Origin: Nocardia salmonicida NBRC 13393
GTDB lineage: Bacteria > Actinomycetota > Actinomycetes > Mycobacteriales > Mycobacteriaceae
Direction of reading: 5' to 3'
Assembly: GCF_001613085.1 (NCBI RefSeq)
Contig: NZ_BDBR01000022.1
Location: 1 to 64,000 of the forward strand
DNA length: 64,000 nt
The position numbers were made by a program, and so were the translations under genes. Of the stretch, positions 40,806 to 49,062 are shown one piece after another (position 1 is the first letter of the stretch; every line of letters begins with the position of its first letter). Under the pieces are notes generated by a model, which searched no databases, was not told where the DNA came from, and worked only from the letters and a program-made list of their open reading frames with translations.

Positions 40806-42218
40806 CTACCGCGCCTCGCGCAGCAGCGCCATCAGAGCGTCCAGATCGGGCTGACTCGCCAGATCGGCGACCGCCTTGCTGATTTCGTCGGCCTGCTCGC
40901 CGGAGAAGGTGCGTTCGGTGTTGAGCCGGAACTTGGTAGCGAGTTCGTCTGCGGACAGCGGATTACCGGGACCACCCCGGTTCACCTCGACGCGCTCGGT
41001 ACGGACGCGACCGTCGCGCAACCAGGCCGTGAGGACAGCGGGGAACTGCTGAGGGAAGATCGCGTCGCAGCGCGGATCCGCGACACAGGTGACCCGAGCC
41101 GCGAGGGCGAGCCGGGCGGGGTCCGCGGCCGCCGCATCGGTGAAGTCTTGGTGGAACACGCCCAGGCCGCCGCCGCCGAGGAGTGCTGCCGCTACGGTGT
41201 ACGGACCGGAGAAGGCGGCGTGGTAGCCCGATTTCGGGCGGATCTTGTCGGCGTGCGGTTCGCCGATGGTGCGCGATACCGCGGTCGGCACACCGAGTTC
41301 GAGGCGCTCGATATCGTCGGCGGTGATGCCGTCGGCGCGGAGGCGCAGGGCCGCGTCGATGCCCGCGTGGGTGAAATGGTTGCAGGGGTAGGGCTTGAAG
41401 AACACGCCGGGCAGCTCCCAGCGGGTACCGAGACCGTCGAGGATCGCGGCCGGGTTGCTCTGCTCGCCGCAGAACGCTTGCAGTAGCCCGAATCGTCCCT
41501 CGAAGACCGTCGGCGGCCCGGTCAACCCGGCGCGCGCGAGGGCGGCGGCGGTGACCGCGGAGTGTGCGGCCCACCCGCAGTGCACCCGCTTCACCGTGCC
41601 GCCGGTGCGGTTGGCTTCTAGTAGCCCCGATCCCATACTCGCCGCGATGCCGATCGCGTGGGCGATGCCGTCGGCATCGGCGCCGGACAGCATCGCAGCG
41701 GCCGCGGCGCCACCGAGGGCGCCGCAGATGGCGGTCGCGTGCAGCCCCCGTTCGAAGAAGACCGAATTGCCCAGCGCTTCGTTGTAGCCCGCCATGCCGA
41801 CGCGGACCGCGATTTCCACCCCGACGGCGATGGCATCCAGCAGCGCGGCACCATCGGCATGGCGGGATTCGGCGACCGCGAGGGCGGCAGGCACTACCGT
41901 CGCCGAGGGATGCAAGACCGAGGGCAGATGAGTGTCGTCGAAATCCATGGCATGCGCGAGTGTCCCGCCGAGTAGCGCGGCACTCGCATCGGGCCAGCGA
42001 CCGGGCAGGCCGAGTGCCGTGGCCCGAGGTGCGCCGCCCCACTCCGTGATCACCGTGCGCACGGCGTGTACCGGTGACGTCCCGAGCGCGGCGATGCTGT
42101 TGCCCAGCACATCGAGCACTCGCTGCGCGGCGTTGGCGCGCAGCTCGTCCCCGACGCCACGCTCGCGCGCCGATGCGGCGAAGGCGGCCACTCGCGCCAC
42201 GATGGTGGCGTCGTTCAT
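40806..42218 (-). CDS. MmgE/PrpD-family protein
   Basis: A 470-residue member of the 2-methylcitrate dehydratase/cis-aconitate decarboxylase superfamily. It has LDVLGNSIAALGTS, DFDDTHLPSVLHPSATVVPA near residue 95 and AVGVEIAVRVG. GLHATAICGALGGAAAA, MGSGLLEANRTGG and RVHCGWAAHSAV follow, then FKPYPCNHFTHAGIDAA. Members dehydrate, decarboxylate or isomerise tricarboxylic and branched dicarboxylic acids. It ends an operon with a cyclase-family enzyme and a CoA transferase, joined by an ATGA overlap. A hydratase or isomerase step on a methyl- or propionyl-substituted maleate or citrate-like acid is a sensible inference. Confidence 0.85.
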   Translation of the reverse strand: MNDATIVARVAAFAASARERGVGDELRANAAQRVLDVLGNSIAALGTSPVHAVRTVITEWGGAPRATALGLPGRWPDASAALLGGTLAHAMDFDDTHLPSVLHPSATVVPAALAVAESRHADGAALLDAIAVGVEIAVRVGMAGYNEALGNSVFFERGLHATAICGALGGAAAAAMLSGADADGIAHAIGIAASMGSGLLEANRTGGTVKRVHCGWAAHSAVTAAALARAGLTGPPTVFEGRFGLLQAFCGEQSNPAAILDGLGTRWELPGVFFKPYPCNHFTHAGIDAALRLRADGITADDIERLELGVPTAVSRTIGEPHADKIRPKSGYHAAFSGPYTVAAALLGGGGLGVFHQDFTDAAAADPARLALAARVTCVADPRCDAIFPQQFPAVLTAWLRDGRVRTERVEVNRGGPGNPLSADELATKFRLNTERTFSGEQADEISKAVADLASQPDLDALMALLREAR

Positions 42219-43042
42219 CGGCTGACCGCCGCGAGCGGGCGAATAGGGGAGCCGGTGCCGCCAACAATGCGCAAAGGGGCGAGCAGGAAAGCGAATTCGC
42301 TGATCCCGGCATCGGCGAGATCCTCCAGCGCGAGGTGCTCCATGATGTAGATGCCGGAATCGACGAGCAGCACCCGGTGCACCGGCAAGATGCTGTGGCC
42401 TGCCCCCGGCGCTATGCACTCGTAGGCAGTGGTGTCGGAACCGGTCGCCGACACCTCGTGATCGGCGAGCCAGTGGGCCGCGTCGACGCCGATCCCCGGG
42501 ACGCCGGTTGCCTGGCCCAGGTAGGCGCCGGGTTCGTCGAACAGCTGCGACCATCCTGTGCGGATCAGCGCGACGTCGCCCGCCGTCACCTGGACTCGTG
42601 CCTGCCGGGCCGCCGCTGCCAGATCGTCCACCGTGATCTCGTAGCCACCGGGGAGGGTGTCGGTCTCGTGCACCCGAGCGATGTCGAGCAGAACGCCGCG
42701 GCGCAGCATGCCGGGCAGATGTTCGGCGCCGTGCGCGCTGAACTTGCCGCCACGCTGGGCCTCCTGCGCGTCGACCCCGCCGTGCAGCGCGCCGTTGTGG
42801 CTGACGTGGCTGAGCGCGTCGATGTGGGTGCCGACATGTCCGCCGGTCACGATGATCTCGTTGGCGGCCGAGCCGCCGTCGGCACGCACCATGTCACCGT
42901 GTCTGCGGGCCAACGTCATGCGGAAGCCGGGATGATTCGGCGAGCACGGCATGCCGGTGAAGAAGGGCTGCCCCAACTCGATCAACCGGATATCGCCTCG
43001 CACGGCCACGATCAACGGATCGATGGCGGCTTCTTCGGGCAT
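42215..43042 (-). CDS. Cyclase-family metal hydrolase (kynurenine-formamidase-like)
   Basis: About 275 residues of the cyclase family. The metal site motif VTGGHVGTHIDALSHVSHNG (H-x-G-T-H-x-D) lies near residue 75. GDVALIRTGWSQLF and GVPGIGVDAAHWLADHEVSATGSDT follow. Family enzymes are manganese- or zinc-dependent hydrolases of amides and lactams such as N-formylkynurenine, or of isatin. Opening of a lactam or imide ring or removal of a formyl group would fit the locus. The ATG at 43042 has AGGAG 6 bp ahead. An in-frame ATG at 43075 overlaps the previous stop and is the alternative. Confidence 0.83.
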   Translation of the reverse strand: MPEEAAIDPLIVAVRGDIRLIELGQPFFTGMPCSPNHPGFRMTLARRHGDMVRADGGSAANEIIVTGGHVGTHIDALSHVSHNGALHGGVDAQEAQRGGKFSAHGAEHLPGMLRRGVLLDIARVHETDTLPGGYEITVDDLAAAARQARVQVTAGDVALIRTGWSQLFDEPGAYLGQATGVPGIGVDAAHWLADHEVSATGSDTTAYECIAPGAGHSILPVHRVLLVDSGIYIMEHLALEDLADAGISEFAFLLAPLRIVGGTGSPIRPLAAVSR

Positions 43043-43071
43043 GGCGGACTCCTGTGATCGTGGTGTCGTTG

Positions 43072-44259
43072 TCATCGGATCACCCCGGCAGCGCGAAGCT
43101 CGGCGAGGTCGCTCGCGTCGACGCCGTAGCGACTGAGTACGTCGTCGGTGTGCGCGCCCAAAGGCGGCCCGGTCCACCGTATTTCGCCTGGCGTCTCCGA
43201 CAGTCGGAACAGGATGTTCTGCATACGCACCTGGCCCAGCTCGTCGTCAGGCAGCGAGATGATCGATCCGAGAGCCCGGAACTGCGGGTCGGCCAGCACA
43301 TCGGCGGCGGTATAGATCGGCGCCACCGCGGCCTCGGCATTGTCGAAGGCGTGTATCACCTCCTGGGTGCTGTGCTGTGCGATCCAGCCGCCGACCGCCG
43401 CATCCAGTTCATCGGCGTGCCCGGCCCTTTCGCTGCCGGAGGCGAACCAGGGGCGGTCGATGAAATCGGGTCGTCCGACCAACCGCACCACCCGTTCGGC
43501 GACCGATTGCGCGCTGGTGGAGACCGCGACCCAGCCCCCGTCGGCGGTGCGATAGGTGTTGCGCGGCGCGTTGTTCGATGACCGATTGCCCATCCGGGGT
43601 TGTAGCTCGCCGAGTTGGTCGTAGGCGATGATCTGTGGGCCGAGCAGGGTCAGGATCGGTTCGATGATGGCGAGGTCGACCTGCTGGCCGTGACCGTCGT
43701 GCTCGCGGGCACGAAGTGCGGTCATGATCGCGAAAGCTGTTGTCAGGGCAGCGATTCCGTCAGCGAGCCCGAAGGGTGGCAGGGTGGGCGGGCCATCCGG
43801 TTCACCGGTCACGGCCGCGAAACCGCTCATCGCCTCGGCGAGCGTGCCGAAGCCGGGCCGTCGCGCGTAGGGTCCGAACTGGCCGAATGCGGTGACCCGT
43901 GCCAGCACCAGGCGTGGGTTGATGGCACGCAGTTCGGGGTAGCCGAGTCCCCATCGCTCGAGGGTGCCTGGCCGGAAGTTCTCGATCACCACATCCGCGT
44001 CGGCGACCATGCGCCGGAAGATCTCCTGGCCCTGCGGCGAGCCGAGATACAACGTCACCGACTTCTTGCCGCGGCCGAGCATCTTCCACCACAGCCCGAC
44101 CCCGTTGCGCTGGGCGCCGTGGCTGCGCACCGGATCGCCTTGGGGATGCTCGATCTTGATGACGTCGGCGCCGAAATCGGCGAGCAGGGTGGCCGCCAGT
44201 GGGCCGGCGAACAGCGTCGCCACATCGAGCACCCGGATTCCGGCTAGCGACTGCACCAT
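43072..44259 (-). CDS. CaiB/BaiF class III CoA transferase 2
   Basis: A 395-residue CoA transferase: IRVLDVATLFAGPLAATLLADFGADVIKIEHP, GDPVRSHG and KKSVTLYLGSPQG, then VTAFGQFGPYARRPGFG. The catalytic Asp lies in FGLADGIAAL. It shares the family with the protein at 38460-39674 but differs throughout, so the two probably activate different acids or use different donors. It is the first gene of a leftward operon with the cyclase and PrpD-like genes and is controlled by the locus operator copies at 44284 and 44360. Confidence 0.88.
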   Translation of the reverse strand: MVQSLAGIRVLDVATLFAGPLAATLLADFGADVIKIEHPQGDPVRSHGAQRNGVGLWWKMLGRGKKSVTLYLGSPQGQEIFRRMVADADVVIENFRPGTLERWGLGYPELRAINPRLVLARVTAFGQFGPYARRPGFGTLAEAMSGFAAVTGEPDGPPTLPPFGLADGIAALTTAFAIMTALRAREHDGHGQQVDLAIIEPILTLLGPQIIAYDQLGELQPRMGNRSSNNAPRNTYRTADGGWVAVSTSAQSVAERVVRLVGRPDFIDRPWFASGSERAGHADELDAAVGGWIAQHSTQEVIHAFDNAEAAVAPIYTAADVLADPQFRALGSIISLPDDELGQVRMQNILFRLSETPGEIRWTGPPLGAHTDDVLSRYGVDASDLAELRAAGVIR

Positions 44260-44283
44260 TGCTCACTCCTTCACGCCGCGAGC

Positions 44284-44300
44284 GTTTCCCGTACCGAAAC
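44284..44300. promoter_or_regulatory. Locus operator, copy 8
   Basis: GTTTC (44284-44288), seven bases, GAAAC (44296-44300). The third half-site is not conserved. It lies 25 bp upstream of the second CoA transferase start. Confidence 0.72.
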
Positions 44301-44359
44301 GGTGAGGGAGCTCACGACATTGACTACCAGCGCATGCTACTGCGATGATCGCCAAAGTG

Positions 44360-44384
44360 GAAATACTGTTTCGCACAGAGAAAC
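44360..44384. promoter_or_regulatory. Locus operator, copy 9
   Basis: GAAAT (44360-44364), three bases, GTTTC (44368-44372), seven bases, GAAAC (44380-44384). It ends 13 bp before the dihydropyrimidinase-like GTG start, so bound protein would overlap the ribosome site. Confidence 0.76.
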
Positions 44385-44397
44385 TTGGAGGGTTGCT

Positions 44398-45867
44398 GTG
44401 CCCGCGACCGAACTGCTGATCCGCAATGCCCGCGTAGTACGTCCGCACGGCCCATTTTCGGAGAGTCCCGAACCCCTCGACATCGCGATCTCCGGGGGCA
44501 CGATCGACGCGATCGGCCCGAACCTGCCCGTCGACGACCGGACGCGGGTGATCGATGCCGACGGCCTGCTCGCTTTCCCTGGCGTCGTCGACGCCCACCA
44601 GCACTGGGGGATCTACCGCGATCTCGCCGCCGACACCGAGAGCGAGAGCCGGGCCTGCGCCCAGGGCGGTGTCACCACCTCGTTGACCTACATGCGTACC
44701 GGGCGCTACTACCTCAACCGCGGTGGTTCCTATCGCGATTTCGTCCCCGAGGTCCTCGACCGGATGGCCGGGCGATCCCAGGTGGACTACGGCCTGCACC
44801 TGGCGCCGATGACCGCCGAGCACATCGACGAAATCCCCTATCTCGTCGAAGAATTCGGAATCGCCTCGTTCAAGATCTTCATGTTCTACGGCGGCCACGG
44901 CCTGCACGGCCGATCATCGGACCAGGCCGATTTCCTGATGATCCCGCCGACCGAACGCTACGACCTGGCCCACTTCGAATTCGTGATGCGGGGAATCCAG
45001 CGCGCTCGCGAGAAGTACGGCGACCACATCTCGCTGTCGCTGCACTGCGAGACCGCCGAGATCATGGCCGCCTACACCGCGCTGGTCGAACAGGACAGCA
45101 CGCAGACCGGGCTGCGCGCCTACAGTGCCTCGCGCCCAGCGCATTCCGAAGGCCTCGCGATCACCATGGCCTCCTATCTCGCACACGAGACGGGCCTGGC
45201 GAACATCAATCTGCTGCATCTGTCGTCGGAGAAGGCAGTGGCGGCCGCGCTGACGATGGCCGAGGCGTTCCCGAATGTGAACTTCCGCCGCGAGGTCACC
45301 ATCGGCCACCTGCTCGCCGATGTCGACACCGCCCACAGTATCGGCGGCAAAGTGAATCCGCCGTTGCGTGAGCGCGCCGATGTGGAGGCGCTGTGGCGGC
45401 ATCTGCTGGCGGGCGAGATCGACTGGGTGGTCAGCGATCACGCGTGCTGCCGGGCCGAACAGAAGTTCGGCGCCGATCGCGAGGATGTGTTCCTCGCCAA
45501 ATCCGGCTTCGGTGGCGCCGAGTATCTGCTTCCCGGCTTGGTCGGTGAGGGGCGCAAGCGTGGTCTGTCACTGCAACGCATCGCCGAACTCACCGCGGCC
45601 AACCCCGCCCGTCGTTACGGGCTGAGCCGCAAGGGGCACCTGGCCGTGGGATACGACGCGGATGTCGTGCTCGTCGACCCGGTCACACGATGGACGGTGC
45701 GGGCGGCGGACTCCGAATCCGCGCAGGAATACACACCTTTCGAAGGCTTCGAGATGACCGCGAGCGTCACCGATGTGTTCCTGCGCGGAAACCACATCGT
45801 GCGGAAGGGGCAACTGCAGGGCCCTGCGCACGGCCGCTACCTGCGGCGCGGCCCGGACGGCAGCTGA
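44398..45867 (+). CDS. Dihydropyrimidinase-like cyclic amide/imide hydrolase
   Basis: A 489-residue amidohydrolase of the hydantoinase/dihydropyrimidinase group. The metal ligands are clear: HxH in VVDAHQHWG near residue 65, the carbamylated Lys in IASFKIFMFYG near 155, His in LSLHCET, His in LLHLSSEKA and Asp in VVSDHACC near 345. NPARRYGLSRKGHLAVGYDADVVLVDP is the typical C-terminal beta-domain entry. Such enzymes open cyclic ureides and imides, and some are genuine cyclic-imide hydrolases. In this locus a maleimide-type ring from a pyrrole is a natural substrate. GTG at 44398 follows GGAGGG, and the operator copy lies just upstream. Confidence 0.87.
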   Translation: MPATELLIRNARVVRPHGPFSESPEPLDIAISGGTIDAIGPNLPVDDRTRVIDADGLLAFPGVVDAHQHWGIYRDLAADTESESRACAQGGVTTSLTYMRTGRYYLNRGGSYRDFVPEVLDRMAGRSQVDYGLHLAPMTAEHIDEIPYLVEEFGIASFKIFMFYGGHGLHGRSSDQADFLMIPPTERYDLAHFEFVMRGIQRAREKYGDHISLSLHCETAEIMAAYTALVEQDSTQTGLRAYSASRPAHSEGLAITMASYLAHETGLANINLLHLSSEKAVAAALTMAEAFPNVNFRREVTIGHLLADVDTAHSIGGKVNPPLRERADVEALWRHLLAGEIDWVVSDHACCRAEQKFGADREDVFLAKSGFGGAEYLLPGLVGEGRKRGLSLQRIAELTAANPARRYGLSRKGHLAVGYDADVVLVDPVTRWTVRAADSESAQEYTPFEGFEMTASVTDVFLRGNHIVRKGQLQGPAHGRYLRRGPDGS

Positions 45868-45910
45868 TCGGCGCCGACCGCGCCGCAAGGGAGCGACGGC
45901 GGTGTCGCAT

Positions 45911-46804
45911 TCACTGGTAGGTGGGGTCGGTCCACTGTCCGATGGAACGGGAGCGGACCGGCTCGACCAGCCGTGGTGCGAGGCTGTGCGCGAAGTCAGG
46001 TCCCCAGTTCGTCGCGTCGCCGGATATCTCGATCTTGGCGTTGTCGGTGTACCAGTCGACGAGATCGGCATCGGAGCGCACGATCCAGGTGCACCCGTGT
46101 TCGGCGTCGGCGGTGAAGTCGCCGTGGCGAATCAGGGCGGGCCGCCAGAAATAGGTTCCGGGCCACATCTTTCCGAAGTTGTAGTCGAAACCGCCGTCGA
46201 GGCAGTAGGCCTCCTCGCTGCACGGGTGATGAGCGAGGGGTTCCTCGCGCCATCCGGGCTTGGCCTTGATGAGACGGGTGTAGAAGCCGGTCGTCACATC
46301 GCGCTGCAGCAGCTTGATGTAGAGGCCGGGGACGGGGGTGCCGCCCAGGTCGAACCGCATCGGGCTGCCGTCCTTGACGTCGATCCACGGCATCGCCGCG
46401 GTGTCGAGGACAACCAGTTTCTGGTCTTCGCGGACGAAATCGCGGTCCGCGTCGGCGATATCGAAGTGCCAGTCGCCCCCTTCCCTGAACAGCAGGATCT
46501 CGGTGCCCTCGGCCACGGAGAGGGCCGGTGTCCACACCCCGGTCGGCGCCGTCCAGAAGCCGTGGGGACCGAGTTCGGTGTCGCCGATGGTTACCTGGCC
46601 GGACAGCACGTACCACTCGGTCGCGGCGTGGTGTACGCCGGCGGGCCGCGACCAGTCGCTGGTGAAGCGGACCTTGAGCGAGGCGGAGCCGTCTTCCTCG
46701 TCGTAGCTGAGATTGCGTTGTTCGGCACTGCCGGTGGCGTGCTGGAACTCGGCGGGGTGCTGGATCAGATCGCGTTCGTCGATGATTTCGACATGTGGAC
46801 GCAT
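45911..46804 (-). CDS. Bicupin-fold protein
   Basis: A 297-residue protein with two cupin-like halves. The first carries SDWSRPAGVHHAATEWYVLSG (His/Glu metal-type motif near residues 52-72) and GFWTAPTGVW. The second carries KPGWREEPLAHHPCSEEAYCLDGG and GTYFWRPALIRHGDF. The double arrangement resembles DUF4437-type proteins and metal-dependent dioxygenases. It may be an oxygenase or isomerase that needs iron, zinc or manganese, acting in the cytoplasm. It is divergent from the TetR-maleate-isomerase unit across a perfect 16-bp palindrome and is probably controlled by that TetR protein. AGGAGG precedes the ATG. A monopyrrole substrate is speculative. Confidence 0.75.
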   Translation of the reverse strand: MRPHVEIIDERDLIQHPAEFQHATGSAEQRNLSYDEEDGSASLKVRFTSDWSRPAGVHHAATEWYVLSGQVTIGDTELGPHGFWTAPTGVWTPALSVAEGTEILLFREGGDWHFDIADADRDFVREDQKLVVLDTAAMPWIDVKDGSPMRFDLGGTPVPGLYIKLLQRDVTTGFYTRLIKAKPGWREEPLAHHPCSEEAYCLDGGFDYNFGKMWPGTYFWRPALIRHGDFTADAEHGCTWIVRSDADLVDWYTDNAKIEISGDATNWGPDFAHSLAPRLVEPVRSRSIGQWTDPTYQ

Positions 46805-46847
46805 GGGGTCCTCCTGAAGCGAAAGGTAATTCCACTACAGAATGTAC

Positions 46848-46863
46848 TGGTTATTAATAACCA
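46848..46863. promoter_or_regulatory. TetR-type operator palindrome
   Basis: TGGTTATTAATAACCA is a perfect 16-bp palindrome between the divergent cupin and TetR genes, 24 bp before the TetR GTG. This placement suggests autoregulation and control of the cupin gene. Confidence 0.8.
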
Positions 46864-46887
46864 AGACAAGATGTATCGTTTATTCCT

Positions 46888-47484
46888 GTGAGCAAGCCAG
46901 GACGCCCAGCCGGTCCCGCCGCCGAGACCGCACAGCTCGTGCTCTCCGCGGCCTTGGATCTCTTGCTCACCGAGGGCGGCGCCGCGTTGACGCCGCAACG
47001 CCTGCACGCGGTGACGGGCGTGGCCAGGACCACGATCTACCGGCACTGGCCGATGCCGCGTGACTTCCTCGCGGCCCTGATCGCCGTCGCCCCGCACCCG
47101 GGTCCGCAACCGTCCGGCGACCCGGCCGCCGATCTGCACGCCGAAGTCGATCTGCTGTGTGATCGCCTGCGCGACAAACCCGTTGCCGCCTTCCTGCGCG
47201 CGCTGGTCACCGCCTCGGCCACCGATCCGGACTGCGTGCCGCTGCGTCAGCGTTACGTCATGGACTTGCTCGCACCGATCCATCGTTCGGTCCGCGCGCT
47301 CGCTGTCGACGCCGAGTGCGACGTCGAGGAGGCCGCCATGGCGATTGTCTCGCCGTTGCTCGTCGACGCGCTGCTGCTCGACCGGGCGGCCGATCGGAGC
47401 CGGGCGCATCGCGCCGTCGACGACCTACTGGCGCGGGCTACCGACCCGGCGCGCCACCCGACCTCCCGAGGAATGAGCAGATGA
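46888..47484 (+). CDS. TetR-family transcriptional regulator
   Basis: A 198-residue TetR protein. The N-terminal HTH (about residues 10-55) includes AAETAQLVLSAALDLLLTEGG, LTPQRLHAVTGVARTTIYRHW and the helix 4 start PRDFLAALI. The rest is the helical ligand and dimer domain. The GTG start at 46888 follows a perfect palindrome that is probably its own operator. The gene overlaps the second maleate-isomerase-like gene by ATGA, so regulator and enzyme are made together. The effector may therefore be the substrate or product of that enzyme. Confidence 0.9.
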   Translation: MSKPGRPAGPAAETAQLVLSAALDLLLTEGGAALTPQRLHAVTGVARTTIYRHWPMPRDFLAALIAVAPHPGPQPSGDPAADLHAEVDLLCDRLRDKPVAAFLRALVTASATDPDCVPLRQRYVMDLLAPIHRSVRALAVDAECDVEEAAMAIVSPLLVDALLLDRAADRSRAHRAVDDLLARATDPARHPTSRGMSR

Positions 47485-48224
47485 CCAACGCTGTCGGCAC
47501 CCGAGCCGTCTTCGGTGTGATCGTGCCGAGCACGAACACTGTTGTCGAACACGACTATTGGCGGGTCGCGCTGCCCGGCATCACCTACCGTTCGGGATCG
47601 ATGTACATCCCGAACCCGGTGATGGGCAACGACGAGGACTTCCAAGCCCTCCTCGGTCAGATTCGCACCTCCATCGATACCGCGGTGCGCGATGTGCTGA
47701 CCGCCGAACCCGATCGCCTGGTGATGGGCATGTCCGCCGAGACCTTCTGGGGTGGGGTAGCGGGCAACGCGGCCTTCGAGCAGCGCCTGCGCGAGCGCTC
47801 CGGATTACCCGTGACGACCGGTGCGAGCGCCTGCCGGGCCGCCCTCGGGGAACTCGGTTGCCGTCGGATCGCGGTGTTCTCGCCGTATCAGCCGATCGCG
47901 GACAGAGAGGTCGGCCGCTTCTTCACCGAGGCGGGATTCGACGTCGCCGCGATCACCGGACTGCGCTGTGCGACCGCGACGGACATCGCCCGCGTCGAGG
48001 CCGACCGGTTACGCGAGGTCGTCGCCGACATCGACGGACCGGATGTGCAAGCGATCGTCCAGGTGGGCACCAACCTGTCCTTCGTCGCGCTCGCCGACCA
48101 GTTGGAGCGTGAACTCGGCAAGCCCGTTGTCGCCATCAATGCCGCCACGCTGTGGCATGCGCTGCGCGAGCACGGCCTGGACGACCGTGCGCAGGGTGCG
48201 GGCAGCCTGCTGCGCGAGCGCTGA
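47481..48224 (+). CDS. Maleate cis-trans isomerase-like protein 2
   Basis: A 247-residue paralogue of the protein at 18139-18882. It shares FGVIVPSTNTVVEHDYWR, MGMSAETFWGGVAGN, FSPYQPIAD, AAITGLRCATATD and QVGTNLSF. The Cys found in the other copy just before GTNLS is Val here, and the first expected Cys is again Met. This copy therefore has none of the canonical catalytic cysteines at those places. A Cys persists at GLRC. Either the family uses other residues in this branch, or this protein binds rather than converts its ligand. It is co-transcribed with the TetR regulator and lies on a different operator from its paralogue. Confidence 0.8.
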   Translation: MTNAVGTRAVFGVIVPSTNTVVEHDYWRVALPGITYRSGSMYIPNPVMGNDEDFQALLGQIRTSIDTAVRDVLTAEPDRLVMGMSAETFWGGVAGNAAFEQRLRERSGLPVTTGASACRAALGELGCRRIAVFSPYQPIADREVGRFFTEAGFDVAAITGLRCATATDIARVEADRLREVVADIDGPDVQAIVQVGTNLSFVALADQLERELGKPVVAINAATLWHALREHGLDDRAQGAGSLLRER

Positions 48225-48253
48225 TCCTGTGGCGCGACCTCGCGAGCGCTCTT

Positions 48254-48297
48254 GTTTCTCTCATCGGAACGGTGTTTCCTATATGAAACCTTGTTCC
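48254..48297. promoter_or_regulatory. Locus operator, copy 10 (double)
   Basis: GTTTC (48254-48258), seven bases, GGAAC (48266-48270), three bases, GTTTC (48274-48278). A further GAAAC (48285-48289), three bases, GTTCC (48293-48297) follows. It ends 16 bp before the GTG of the secreted protein. Confidence 0.75.
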
Positions 48298-48313
48298 AGA
48301 AATGGAGAATCGC

Positions 48314-49003
48314 GTGTTCGTATCAACTCGGCGTGCTTCCGCACTCGCTCTCGCCCTGGCCGCCGCGGCGCTGAGCCCGCTCTCGGCCGCGCCCGCGGGG
48401 GCGGACCCGACCGACTACGGCAACCTGTGCATTCGCGCGCAGACGCAGACCGCGGATCTGCACCCGCGCAAGTTCGAACACGAGGGTGGAACCCTCGACA
48501 ATGTGGACTATCCGGACGCGGCCGGTTTCGCCACGTCCAAGCCGCAGCTTCGCCCGCTCACCACCACGCGGTACACAACCTATGAGGACGCCGGGAAGAC
48601 CCAGCCGAAACAGGTGCGGTGCAAGGGGAAATCGGCCGATCACATCGCCGCCGAATACGGTGCGCGCGTCACGGGCGAGGAAGGCACCTGCGCGGAGGTC
48701 AACGAGCGGACGGTGCGCGAGGTCGCCAAGGATCTCACCAACGACGAACGAAAAGCGTTGGTGCACAAGTCTCGCGACATCGTCATCGACCCGGACACCG
48801 TCGCGGCGACCGGTCAGGAGTGGGTCGCCGAATTCCCCACCACGACCATCGATGCCGACGGAGTCCTGCATATTCCGTCCAAGGCGTTGTACGTCCCCTA
48901 TGACACCCCCGGTATCCCGGAGGCGTTCAAGGGGCAGCACTATTGCACGCTGGTCGCGCACGCCTATCTGAAGCGTATGATGCTCGGGCAGGCCACATCG
49001 TAA
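48314..49003 (+). CDS. Secreted protein of unknown function
   Basis: A 229-residue protein. Its signal peptide (about residues 1-29, basic STRR start and alanine-rich core) ends near PAGA-DP. The mature part has four cysteines that could form two disulphides (NLC, VRC, GTC, YC). It has no known catalytic motif and no membrane anchor. No family is recognised. GTG at 48314 follows GGAG; an in-frame ATG at 48302 is the alternative. The strongest operator cluster of the locus lies directly upstream, so it belongs to the regulon despite sitting at its right edge. It could be an extracellular substrate-binding or protective protein. Confidence 0.7.
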   Translation: MFVSTRRASALALALAAAALSPLSAAPAGADPTDYGNLCIRAQTQTADLHPRKFEHEGGTLDNVDYPDAAGFATSKPQLRPLTTTRYTTYEDAGKTQPKQVRCKGKSADHIAAEYGARVTGEEGTCAEVNERTVREVAKDLTNDERKALVHKSRDIVIDPDTVAATGQEWVAEFPTTTIDADGVLHIPSKALYVPYDTPGIPEAFKGQHYCTLVAHAYLKRMMLGQATS

Positions 49004-49062
49004 AAGCGTGCTTGATATCCCGGCTTCTTAACATCGGCGGTCCGGTCTGTTTGAATAGATGT

